Source: an uncultured Lactobacillus sp. (lineage in GTDB: Bacteria; Bacillota; Bacilli; Lactobacillales; Lactobacillaceae). Taken from it: a stretch of DNA of 64,000 bases. Under the pieces are notes generated by a model. It had not been told where the DNA came from, did not search any database, and saw nothing but the letters and a program-made list of their open reading frames with translations. The DNA lies in contig CAJUTO010000004.1 in assembly GCA_910589675.1 (NCBI GenBank), positions 1 through 64,000 of the forward strand. The letters run 5' to 3'. Numbering within the stretch: position 1 is the first letter of the stretch; every line of letters begins with the position of its first letter. Of this stretch, positions 53,476 through 61,072 are shown piece after piece. A program made the position numbers and the translations under genes.

Positions 53476-53586
53476 GTGTCTGTTTCAGACGCGCTACAAT
53501 TAATGCTCGATTTTGGCACATTCGTTATTGCCTTAATCGCCTTAATTGTTGAGCTGATCAAACTTCACGATCAGCGAAAAAAATAA
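53476..53586 (+). CDS. Holin-like type I toxin peptide (36 aa)
   Basis: A 36-residue peptide: MSVSDALQLMLDFGTFVIALIALIVELIKLHDQRKK (shown in halves: MSVSDALQLMLDFGTF, VIALIALIVELIKL). It matches the putative holin-like toxin (Hol_Tox) pattern of a short N-terminus, an LM..FGTF helix, an IALI core and a basic tail. These belong to the TxpA/BsrG group of type I toxins. GTG start with AAAGGA eight bases upstream. A terminator (AAATAACTGC / GCAGTTATTT) follows directly. Confidence 0.85.
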   Translation: MSVSDALQLMLDFGTFVIALIALIVELIKLHDQRKK

Positions 53587-53622
53587 CTGCTTTAGCTCTG
53601 GTATAGCTGGCAGTTATTTTTA
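53578..53622 (+). terminator. Terminator of the holin-like toxin
   Basis: AAATAACTGC / GCAGTTATTT hairpin with T-run, starting in the last codons of the toxin. Confidence 0.75.
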
Positions 53623-53640
53623 TCAATAAATATTATAATT

Positions 53641-53696
53641 GTCACTGCTTTTGCAGTTCTACTAAAGAAGTCATTGCCCAAATGGCTTCTTTTTTC
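53641..53696 (+). ncRNA. Candidate antitoxin small RNA, same strand (locus 53.4 kb)
   Basis: The RNA would carry GTCACTGCT (53641-53649) and AGTTCTAC (53655-53662), complementary to the toxin leader at 53392-53400 and 53377-53384. An ACTGC TTTT GCAGT hairpin lies between and a terminator (AAGAAGTCATT / AATGGCTTCTT) at the end. A TATAAT at 53634-53639 lies just upstream, so the first base is uncertain; a -35 is not evident. The order is the same as at 50.9 kb. Confidence 0.6.
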
Positions 53697-53744
53697 ATAT
53701 TCAATTATACCAACAAAATTTACTTTTGACTAACAATCAAACAA

Positions 53745-53785
53745 AAATCCCTCCAAACTTTCCAAATTCGGAGAGATTTTTTATT
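53745..53785 (-). terminator. Terminator of pepO
   Basis: AAAAATCCCTCC / CGGAGAGATTTTT imperfect hairpin with T-run on the minus strand. Confidence 0.7.
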
Positions 53786-53796
53786 TTTATCCAAAA

Positions 53797-55737
53797 TTAC
53801 CAAATCACAACACGTTTATCTGGATCAAGCCACATACCATCTTCCGGCTTCACATCAAATGCCTTGTAGAATTCCTCTTGGCATTGTGATTGAACATTAG
53901 CTCTTTCTGGACCCGGTGCGTGCACATCAATCGAAACTTGCGTTTTGATACTTTCTGGCAATTGCTTAGTTGCCCAAACACGAGCAAAGTTTTCAAAGAC
54001 TTCCTTCATATTGCCGTTCTCGCCCTTATTAGCTTCAACTGCAGCAGTTAAGCCACCTTGGTCCGCAATATTTTCAGAAACGATTTGCTTACCATTCAAA
54101 ACCACTGGACCATATTTAATACCATCGAAAAGTTTAACCTCCGCTTGAGTCCGCTTTTCAAATTCCGCAAAGTCTTCCTCAGTCCACCAATTCTTCAAGT
54201 TACCAAATTCATCAAACTTGGCACCATTATTATCAAAGGCGTGAGAAATTTCGTGCGCGATAACTACACCAATTCCACCATAGTTCAAACTACGTGATTG
54301 ATGTAAGTCGTAGAATGGCTTTTGCAAAATGGCAGCTGGGAAGGTAATATCGTTTCTTTGAGGATCGTAGCACGCATTTACCAAGTTTCCTGGCATAAGC
54401 CATACGGTGCGGTCGACTGGCTTGTAAAGTTTGTCTAAATTGTATTGAACAAGAACGCGACCAGCTTCAGCTTCATTTGAGTAAAGACTACCTTCAGGAT
54501 CAACTTGCAAAAGATCATATACTTCTTCGATCTTTTCTGGGTAACCAATCTTCAAAATCAAAGCACGTAGCTTAACAATTGCCTTCTTTTTAGTATCTTC
54601 TGAAAGCCAATCATTTTCACTGATGCGCTTTTCATAAACATCAATCATTCGATGAATCATGTCTTCAACGTCGGCCTTGGCTTCAGAACCAAAGTAAGTT
54701 TGACCATAGTAAACACCTACTACTTCACTGAACAAGCCGTTAGCGATGTAGTAAGCTTGTTTAACACCCTTTGAGAGTTCTGGTTGACCAGATAAAGCTT
54801 GAGAAAATGGAAAGGCAGCTTCACGAAATTCTTGAGACAAAAGACTTGCAGCCCCATTAATAAACTTAGCAAGCATCCAACCCTTAATTTCTTCAAAAGT
54901 ATCTTCGTTAACAAGTTCTTCAAAGTGATCTAAGAAGCGCGGTTCAATGACAATAATTCTATCAGGCTTCTTGTCAAAGAGTTCACCCAAAAGGTGATCA
55001 AAATCAAATGAAGTTATCTTTTCTTCAAAGTCTTCAATTGACATTGGATTGTACATTGCTGGATAATCTGCACGCTCTTCGGAAGACTTAGCCACTTTTG
55101 AAAGACGCTCATCAAACTTCAAAGCATTTTGAGCATACTTTTCTGCATCTTCTTCACTAATTCCAGCCATAGTCAGAAGCTTCACAGTTTGCTTCTTATA
55201 AATATCAAGCAACTTCTTAGCATCAGGACTTTTATAAGTTGTCGTATCTGGCAAAATCAAGTTTGGACGATCGAATTGAAGCACATTAATCTTAGTGTTC
55301 TTCATATCGGCATCAACATCAAGTGAGAATGGAACAGCGAAGTTTCTAAATAATTCACCACTCTGTTCATTAAGATCAGCTAAGCTATTAAGGCTAGTCA
55401 AAATCTTCAAGTCAGCCTGAATTGGCTTAGCGCCATCCGCATTTCTCTTATCAAAATCACGAGCAAGCTTGTAAAGTTCCACAGCCTTTTTAAGATTTGG
55501 CACATCAGGAATCTCTTTTTTACCATCAGCAAAATCAGCAAAATCGCTCATCAATTCTTTTTCAATGTTCAAATCGATTCCGTCAAAACTACTGATTCGA
55601 GAACGATCAGATGGAATTTCAGTGTGTTCGAGCCATTTAGAGTTAACAGCTAAATATAAATTATCTTGTGGACGGGCATTCAGATCAGCTTTGGTAATGT
55701 CGCCAACCCCGCCGCGAACCATCATTTTATTATTCAT
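53797..55737 (-). CDS. pepO: Neutral endopeptidase PepO (M13 family)
   Basis: A 646-residue zinc metalloendopeptidase of the neprilysin family. The HExxH motif is VIAHEISHAFDNNGA near residue 493, and the third ligand is in SENIADQGGL near 555. The C-terminal CxxW-type end reads VVIW. It has no signal peptide, as for lactococcal and lactobacillar PepO, which cuts medium-size peptides inside the cell. The start at 55737 follows GGAGGATTTTCCTGC. It is a single gene, complementing the Opp system and the C1 peptidases. Confidence 0.95.
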   Translation of the reverse strand: MNNKMMVRGGVGDITKADLNARPQDNLYLAVNSKWLEHTEIPSDRSRISSFDGIDLNIEKELMSDFADFADGKKEIPDVPNLKKAVELYKLARDFDKRNADGAKPIQADLKILTSLNSLADLNEQSGELFRNFAVPFSLDVDADMKNTKINVLQFDRPNLILPDTTTYKSPDAKKLLDIYKKQTVKLLTMAGISEEDAEKYAQNALKFDERLSKVAKSSEERADYPAMYNPMSIEDFEEKITSFDFDHLLGELFDKKPDRIIVIEPRFLDHFEELVNEDTFEEIKGWMLAKFINGAASLLSQEFREAAFPFSQALSGQPELSKGVKQAYYIANGLFSEVVGVYYGQTYFGSEAKADVEDMIHRMIDVYEKRISENDWLSEDTKKKAIVKLRALILKIGYPEKIEEVYDLLQVDPEGSLYSNEAEAGRVLVQYNLDKLYKPVDRTVWLMPGNLVNACYDPQRNDITFPAAILQKPFYDLHQSRSLNYGGIGVVIAHEISHAFDNNGAKFDEFGNLKNWWTEEDFAEFEKRTQAEVKLFDGIKYGPVVLNGKQIVSENIADQGGLTAAVEANKGENGNMKEVFENFARVWATKQLPESIKTQVSIDVHAPGPERANVQSQCQEEFYKAFDVKPEDGMWLDPDKRVVIW

Positions 55738-55815
55738 GCAGGAAAATCCTCCTTAATATTAAAATCAAAATTATCATAGTTTAATAATATCATTTTTATT
55801 TCAAAAATACTGCCT

Positions 55816-57036
55816 CTACTTATAAATTGTTAGTTTCTTATGCAATTTTGCATAAAGTGGCACCATTAAAGCAATCATTAAGGCAATCACAATCGCCGCT
55901 ACCCAGAAAAATGGAATATAACCTGCACGATCAATCACTAAACCACCAAACAGTGGACCAAAGGCGCGACCTACGCCACTAGCAACCATAATTGATCCTT
56001 GGTATTTTCCTTTGCTGGATTTAGGTGACAAATCGTTTACATAAGCGGGAATAGCTGGAAACGCAGTTGATTCACCCAAAGTTAAGATAACCATCGACAA
56101 GGCAAAGTGAGCAAAGTCTTTAGCAAAAACCAATGTGATGAATGAGATTGAAAACATGCAAATTCCAAAAATAATTTGATGGAAAATATTTTTGAAAATT
56201 TTAGGGAAACGTGCCAATATTCCTTGCATGACCACAATAATTCCAGCATTAAGTGTCCATAATAAACTGTACAGATGGAATGGAATTCCCAGTGAAACCA
56301 TATAAACTGATAAGTTAGATTCCCAGTTCATGTACATTAACCAAGTCACTGCCAAAGTAGTGAAAAAGGCCATGGACATAATAAAATTGCGTTTTGGCAT
56401 TGGTTCAGCCTTTTGACTAGCACCACTTTGGCCTTTTTTAACTCGCTCTTGATGAAAGGCGATGATTGGTTTGTAGTTGAAGATTGCATTAACTAAAGCC
56501 ACTACAAATAATGACGCCGCTATAATGAACAAGACCGTTACCGAATAGTCATAGAGATATCCTACAATCAAAGTTCCCGTTACTACCCCTAGATTTTGTG
56601 AAAAGTACAAAATATTAAAAACATATCGTCCGGGATATTTCTTTAAACTAGTCGCAATTGAATTAATTAAGGTACCATTCCATCCCCCTAAAAATCCGGT
56701 CAATGTCAGCCATATCCAATATTCCGGCCATCCATGAAAAGCAGCCATCAAAAACAGCACCACTGCATCCAGTCCTAATCCCCACAAAACAAGTGGATAA
56801 GGATTTAATTTATCATAAAGTCGTCCTGCAATAATTGAACCTAGGATATTAGCCGCACAATTGAAAAATAGTACGACACCAATCATCGAAAGACTAACAT
56901 GCAATTGCTTATTTAAATAAACAGAAGTCAACGGCCAAATAAAACTAGCTCCAATCCACGTAACTAATTCTCCTAAAATTAGCCAGTGCAATTTAACTTC
57001 TGTATCTGAATTAAAATTCCCCCGCTCAGTTTTCAT
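55816..57036 (-). CDS. MFS drug/metabolite transporter
   Basis: A 406-residue major facilitator with 12 predicted membrane segments in the N6+C6 layout. The loop between helices 2 and 3 reads GRLYDKLNPYPLVL, near the usual GxxxDRxGRR motif. The C-terminal half has ALSMVILTLGESTAFPAIPAYVNDLSPKSSKGKYQG, as in multidrug-efflux and some sugar transporters. The substrate cannot be told. The start follows AAAGGAG. It is monocistronic. Confidence 0.78.
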   Translation of the reverse strand: MKTERGNFNSDTEVKLHWLILGELVTWIGASFIWPLTSVYLNKQLHVSLSMIGVVLFFNCAANILGSIIAGRLYDKLNPYPLVLWGLGLDAVVLFLMAAFHGWPEYWIWLTLTGFLGGWNGTLINSIATSLKKYPGRYVFNILYFSQNLGVVTGTLIVGYLYDYSVTVLFIIAASLFVVALVNAIFNYKPIIAFHQERVKKGQSGASQKAEPMPKRNFIMSMAFFTTLAVTWLMYMNWESNLSVYMVSLGIPFHLYSLLWTLNAGIIVVMQGILARFPKIFKNIFHQIIFGICMFSISFITLVFAKDFAHFALSMVILTLGESTAFPAIPAYVNDLSPKSSKGKYQGSIMVASGVGRAFGPLFGGLVIDRAGYIPFFWVAAIVIALMIALMVPLYAKLHKKLTIYK

Positions 57037-57072
57037 TCAAATTCTCCTTTCGTTAATTGCCTAAGTGTAACA

Positions 57073-57106
57073 AAAAATAGTGACTCAAGTGAAGAGTCAC
57101 CATTTT
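57073..57106 (-). terminator. Terminator between the MFS and DUF438 genes
   Basis: AATAGTGACTC / GAGTCACCATT hairpin with T-run. It ends the DUF438 unit on the minus strand. Confidence 0.8.
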
Positions 57107-57109
57107 TCC

Positions 57110-58396
57110 CTATTCTAACTTCTTATCAAATTTTTCTTTATTTTCCAATGTCTTGGTACCAGCGATATTTTTAAACTTAGTAATATCTTGAACTGTTTCT
57201 AGACAACCCAAGTAATTATCTTGGGCATCCCGCACAGCAAAGAAAGATAGATAAATAATTCGACCTCTTACATTTACCCAAAAGTCTTCACTATCTGAAT
57301 ATCCTTTGTGAAAATCATCCAAAATTTTCAACACTTTATCAATACTTTTCGGTGGGTGACAACGAATAACCGGGCGCCCAATTACTGATCTTGTTCGTGG
57401 AAATACTCTATCGGAATTAGAAAACCATTTTACTCGATCATGTGCGTCCACAAATGTTAGATCAATTGGCAACACATTGAAAATCGCCGGAATCTCTTTC
57501 AAACTAAGTGATCCCACTTCCAATTTAACCACAATATCTTTCATATTCGGTACAATTAAACTTGGTCCAGTGTTCGAATCACCAATTGGATAACTTTCAT
57601 CACCCTTTAAAATATCCGATGACTTAATATTTGTATCAATATGCGACAGTTGACTAACATATTTATGAAAAGCCTGGACTATCTGTTTATTCAGATCTGA
57701 TTTTTGATCCAAATATAGCTGATTTTCTTCAATTTCTTCCTTAGTTGGATCCCATCTTGGAGGAGTATCAATTAAACAATATCCGACTTCAATTTCATCT
57801 TGCTTAACAATGTGCCAATCCTTAGTAGAAACAACATCTTCCAAAAGCGGCATACAAACAGCCTCTTCTTGAAAAACGAGTCTTAATACCTGATAAGCCA
57901 TTTTTTCTACTAAAGCTTCTATAAAATATTTATCCGGCATTGGATTTTGACGAATTACAGATGCGACCTTTTTAACTAAATCTCGAACATCATCATCCAT
58001 TTGCCACAATTTTGAAGTCTGCTCTTCACTAGCGAGACCATTTTTAACAAGAAGCGGATAAATTGAAATTTCTTTACGTGAATAATGATTTTTCAAATCA
58101 TGTAAACGATCAACACCATTTTGAAGTTTAGCTAAAGCTGCACTATCTTTACCATCTTGTTGCCAAATTTTTAATTGAGGTAAAATTTCATTTTGAATCA
58201 AATTAGTGATTTGATCATTTTCTTGTCTAAAAGTATAGAGTGGATGGCCAGGAACCATACAGGCCGCTGCTTGATAACGCTTTGCTTTTTCTAAAAAAGA
58301 GGAGCCTTTAGAATAGTCGCCACCATCAATCAGAAATTGCAAAGTCTCTAGCAGATTTTTCTCTCTTTTTATACCTATATCCTTTGAATTCACCAT
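57110..58396 (-). CDS. DUF438 / hemerythrin-like / PAS protein (428 aa)
   Basis: A 428-residue soluble protein. An N-terminal DUF438 part (LETLQFLIDGGDYSKGSSFLEKAK) is followed by a hemerythrin-like helical region (GHPLYTFRQENDQITN, DLKNHYSRKEISIYPLL, VFQEEAVCMPLLEDV) and a PAS domain (GSLSLKEIPAIFNVLP to GCLETVQDI). One ligand normally provided by His is replaced (HPLYTF against HPVNTL). It may sense oxygen, NO or redox state. The ribosome-binding site is weak. It is probably cotranscribed with the related upstream genes. Confidence 0.8.
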   Translation of the reverse strand: MVNSKDIGIKREKNLLETLQFLIDGGDYSKGSSFLEKAKRYQAAACMVPGHPLYTFRQENDQITNLIQNEILPQLKIWQQDGKDSAALAKLQNGVDRLHDLKNHYSRKEISIYPLLVKNGLASEEQTSKLWQMDDDVRDLVKKVASVIRQNPMPDKYFIEALVEKMAYQVLRLVFQEEAVCMPLLEDVVSTKDWHIVKQDEIEVGYCLIDTPPRWDPTKEEIEENQLYLDQKSDLNKQIVQAFHKYVSQLSHIDTNIKSSDILKGDESYPIGDSNTGPSLIVPNMKDIVVKLEVGSLSLKEIPAIFNVLPIDLTFVDAHDRVKWFSNSDRVFPRTRSVIGRPVIRCHPPKSIDKVLKILDDFHKGYSDSEDFWVNVRGRIIYLSFFAVRDAQDNYLGCLETVQDITKFKNIAGTKTLENKEKFDKKLE

Positions 58397-58546
58397 TGTC
58401 CGATCGTACCCTCTCTTCTACTGAAAGCTATTAATAACTAGTATAACTCATTATTCGCTTAGTATGAAAATAGTGTTAACTTTTAATAATACCGGTCTCA
58501 TCGAAATAATATCATTAGCTTTTAGTAAAAGTAAAGTCGAAAAAAC

Positions 58547-59746
58547 CTATATTTTTCGTTTTTCCGTCTTTTTTGCACGAATTTCTGTCACATCTTCAGC
58601 TACTTCAAGACAACCCAAGTATTTTCCTTCTTCATCCCTTACTGCGTAATAGCGCAAGTAAAGATATCGCCCCATCTTTCGTGGTTCAAACCAAAATTCG
58701 TATTTATCTTTCTTTCCAGTATGAAATTCATCAAAAATACGGTGAATAATTGGGCGACTTTTTGCTGGGTGACAGGAAAAGACAGAATTTCCTAATACAT
58801 TTTTTGAATGGGGATAAATAGATGCACCCCCTCCAAAATATGCCACCCTATCGTTTTTATCGATAAAAGTTAAAGCAAATGGCAAAATATCTAAAATCGC
58901 CTCTAATTGCTTCAAGTTCAAGCTTCCTTCTTTGAAATTAATTGCCAAAGAAGTCAATTTATTAATCGAAATTGCGCCTGAAGTAGTTTCCGGCATTTTA
59001 GGCTTCCAATTCATCGGTGTAGCGATCAAAGTATAGCCGATTTGTTTTTCCTCAAGTTTCACGTTATACCAATCTTGAGATGTGGCAACTTCATCAAGCA
59101 TTGGAATCATAATTTCTTCTTCTTTAAAGATCATCTCTAACACTTCGTGACTCGCATTTTTTATTGCATCTGATAAAGACCGCTTTTCAGGATGAGCTTG
59201 ATTTGCTAGATGTTGTGCATTTTTAATTAAGTTGCGAATATCATCATCCACTCCCCACATCACTTCCGGTGGCGCTGTAATTCCATATTTATTCATTACT
59301 GGAAAAATAGAAGTTTCTTTTCGCCTATAATGCTTATCAATTGTCGCTAAATCTGAAAGTGCTTTTTGAATTTTAGCGATTAAATCGGGATTTGGATCTT
59401 CTTCCCATTTTTCTAAATTAGGCAAGAGATAATCATTAATTAACGATTTAATTACGATATTTTCTAGCTTCAAGGTATTTACTGGATGACCCGGTTTTTC
59501 AAAATCGAGATTTAGTTCATTTTGCTTAATATTTCCCTTAAACACTTCCGCATGAACATTACACAAATATTGAATTTGACTAGGATCTAGCCCACCAGCA
59601 ATTAATTCACGCTCAGCTTCTGTAATTTCAGAGACATCTACTTGATCAAAACGATCTTGAAACATCTTTTTAGCTGTATCAAAATCCCCACCATCATGAA
59701 TGTAATGTAAAATTTCTAAAATTGCTTTTTGTCTATCTTCCTTCAT
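58547..59746 (-). CDS. DUF438 / hemerythrin-like / PAS protein (399 aa)
   Basis: About 399 residues with the same three parts: DUF438 (AILEILHYIHDGGDFDTAKKMF), the hemerythrin-like region (GHPVNTLKLENIVIKSL, TIDKHYRRKETSIFPVM, EVLEMIFKEEEIMIPMLDEV) and a PAS domain (GSLNLKQLEAILDILP to YLGCLEVAEDV). It overlaps the DUF59-DUF1858 gene by 14 bases, so translation is coupled. The start at 59746 follows AAGGGA; the longer frame would run into that gene. Together they are probably an Fe-S or di-iron related sensing or repair set. Confidence 0.82.
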   Translation of the reverse strand: MKEDRQKAILEILHYIHDGGDFDTAKKMFQDRFDQVDVSEITEAERELIAGGLDPSQIQYLCNVHAEVFKGNIKQNELNLDFEKPGHPVNTLKLENIVIKSLINDYLLPNLEKWEEDPNPDLIAKIQKALSDLATIDKHYRRKETSIFPVMNKYGITAPPEVMWGVDDDIRNLIKNAQHLANQAHPEKRSLSDAIKNASHEVLEMIFKEEEIMIPMLDEVATSQDWYNVKLEEKQIGYTLIATPMNWKPKMPETTSGAISINKLTSLAINFKEGSLNLKQLEAILDILPFALTFIDKNDRVAYFGGGASIYPHSKNVLGNSVFSCHPAKSRPIIHRIFDEFHTGKKDKYEFWFEPRKMGRYLYLRYYAVRDEEGKYLGCLEVAEDVTEIRAKKTEKRKI

Positions 59747-60302
59747 CAAATTTATATCCCTTCTCCTCAAGCTTCTTCTTAACGTCCTCAATATCAAACC
59801 CCATAGCTTTAGAGCCTAATTCCAAATTCATCACCCGTCCAACCGTATTGAGCATCCCTGGAATTTTGATTCTAGTAAACCCAATATCATACATATCTTG
59901 GACAAAGTCGGGATACTCTTGGGCAAAAGTTTTAATTGAAGTATGCAAATCTAAGAGTTTTTCTTCTAAATGGGTCTTCTCAGATTTAATTTTTCCGACT
60001 CCTAATACTTTTTTGGCTGCATCACTCATACGATCCGTTGACCAAACTGGATACCAAACTAATTTGACATCTACGCTTTCAATACCTGGAGTTTTTAAAA
60101 CAGCTTTTTTAATTTCTTGATCTAAATACTCATTTAAGGGGCATCCCATAGTGGTAAGTGTCATTGTCACTGTACAGTGACTATCTTCAATATCCACTCC
60201 ATAAATTAACCCCAAGTTAACAATATCCACAAATAATTCTGGATCTTCTACATCTTGTAAATTACGAATAATTTGATCTGCGATTTTTACTTTATCTTGC
60301 AT
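59733..60302 (-). CDS. DUF59 (MIP18-type) plus DUF1858 fusion protein
   Basis: A 189-residue protein with two domains: an N-terminal DUF59/MIP18-like Fe-S assembly domain (DVEDPELFVDIVNLGLIYGVDIED, VTMTLTTMGCPL with the conserved Cys) and a C-terminal DUF1858 (LHTSIKTFAQEYPDFVQDMYDIGFTRIKIPGMLNTVGRVMNL). DUF1858 also occurs at the start of RIC/ScdA di-iron repair proteins, which have hemerythrin domains like those of the next gene. The layout therefore suggests a split RIC-like Fe-S repair or sensing unit. The first gene of its unit. Confidence 0.82.
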   Translation of the reverse strand: MQDKVKIADQIIRNLQDVEDPELFVDIVNLGLIYGVDIEDSHCTVTMTLTTMGCPLNEYLDQEIKKAVLKTPGIESVDVKLVWYPVWSTDRMSDAAKKVLGVGKIKSEKTHLEEKLLDLHTSIKTFAQEYPDFVQDMYDIGFTRIKIPGMLNTVGRVMNLELGSKAMGFDIEDVKKKLEEKGYKFDEGR

Positions 60303-60311
60303 CTTTACCTA

Positions 60312-60348
60312 AAAAAATAAGGAGAAAACAAGCTTGTCTCCCCTTACT
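60312..60348. terminator. Terminator after nrdG
   Basis: TAAGGAGA / TCTCCCCTTA hairpin with an inner CAAGCTTG, between nrdG and the DUF59 gene. Confidence 0.7.
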
Positions 60349-60358
60349 TTCCTTTCAA

Positions 60359-61072
60359 TTATCTTTCTAATTTATCCCAAATAACAACCTTATCAGCTTT
60401 AAGCGACTTTTGAACATCGATAATTCGCTGATTGCTGGAACCTCTAAACTGTAACGTTAAATCTTTCTTACTTTCCAAAAATCGACCATCTACTAAAATA
60501 TCAATCTTCGAAAGCATTTCTTTTTTGTCAGGAGTTTCTTGCATTAATTCATCCCAAGTATAACCTGACCAAGACCAAATGTCTTTTTTATTTCCAAATT
60601 CCTTACGAACTCGATTAATTAACTTTAAACAAACCCAGGTATTAAGAAATGGTTCTCCGCCAAGGAGTGTCAAGCCTTGTACATAACTTTGTGAAAGATC
60701 ATCGATAATCTTATCTTCAAGTTCTTGTGTATAAACTTTACCATAATTAAAGTTTTGAGCTGCTAAGTTATAGCACCCAGGACAATCAAACAAACATCCT
60801 GATACATAAAGACTACAGCGAACTCCTTCACCATCTACAAAATTGAAAGGCTTATAGTCAGCTATTTTATGCAAACTATAATCTTCTGTCCTCCATTCGC
60901 CCGGTTTAGGATTTTTTGGCATTTTTTGAGTCAATCTTTTTTTAGGTTTAATATCCTTTTTAGGCTTATATTGATTTGAATTAACAAAAACCGTATCTCC
61001 ACCCACATTAATTTTTATCAAATTATTGCGAGTATCAGGTCCTTCTTGATTATTCTGATCTTTTTCTGGCAT
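60359..61072 (-). CDS. nrdG: Anaerobic ribonucleotide reductase activating enzyme NrdG
   Basis: A 237-residue radical-SAM activase that makes the glycyl radical on NrdD. The cluster motif CX3CX2C is VSGCLFDCPGCYN near residue 93, followed by GLTLLGGEPFLN. It is about 50-70 residues longer at the N-terminus than typical NrdG. The extra part is a hydrophilic, Lys/Asn/Pro-rich stretch (about 1-60). The ATG overlaps the nrdD stop (TAATG), so the two are translated together. Confidence 0.93.
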   Translation of the reverse strand: MPEKDQNNQEGPDTRNNLIKINVGGDTVFVNSNQYKPKKDIKPKKRLTQKMPKNPKPGEWRTEDYSLHKIADYKPFNFVDGEGVRCSLYVSGCLFDCPGCYNLAAQNFNYGKVYTQELEDKIIDDLSQSYVQGLTLLGGEPFLNTWVCLKLINRVRKEFGNKKDIWSWSGYTWDELMQETPDKKEMLSKIDILVDGRFLESKKDLTLQFRGSSNQRIIDVQKSLKADKVVIWDKLER

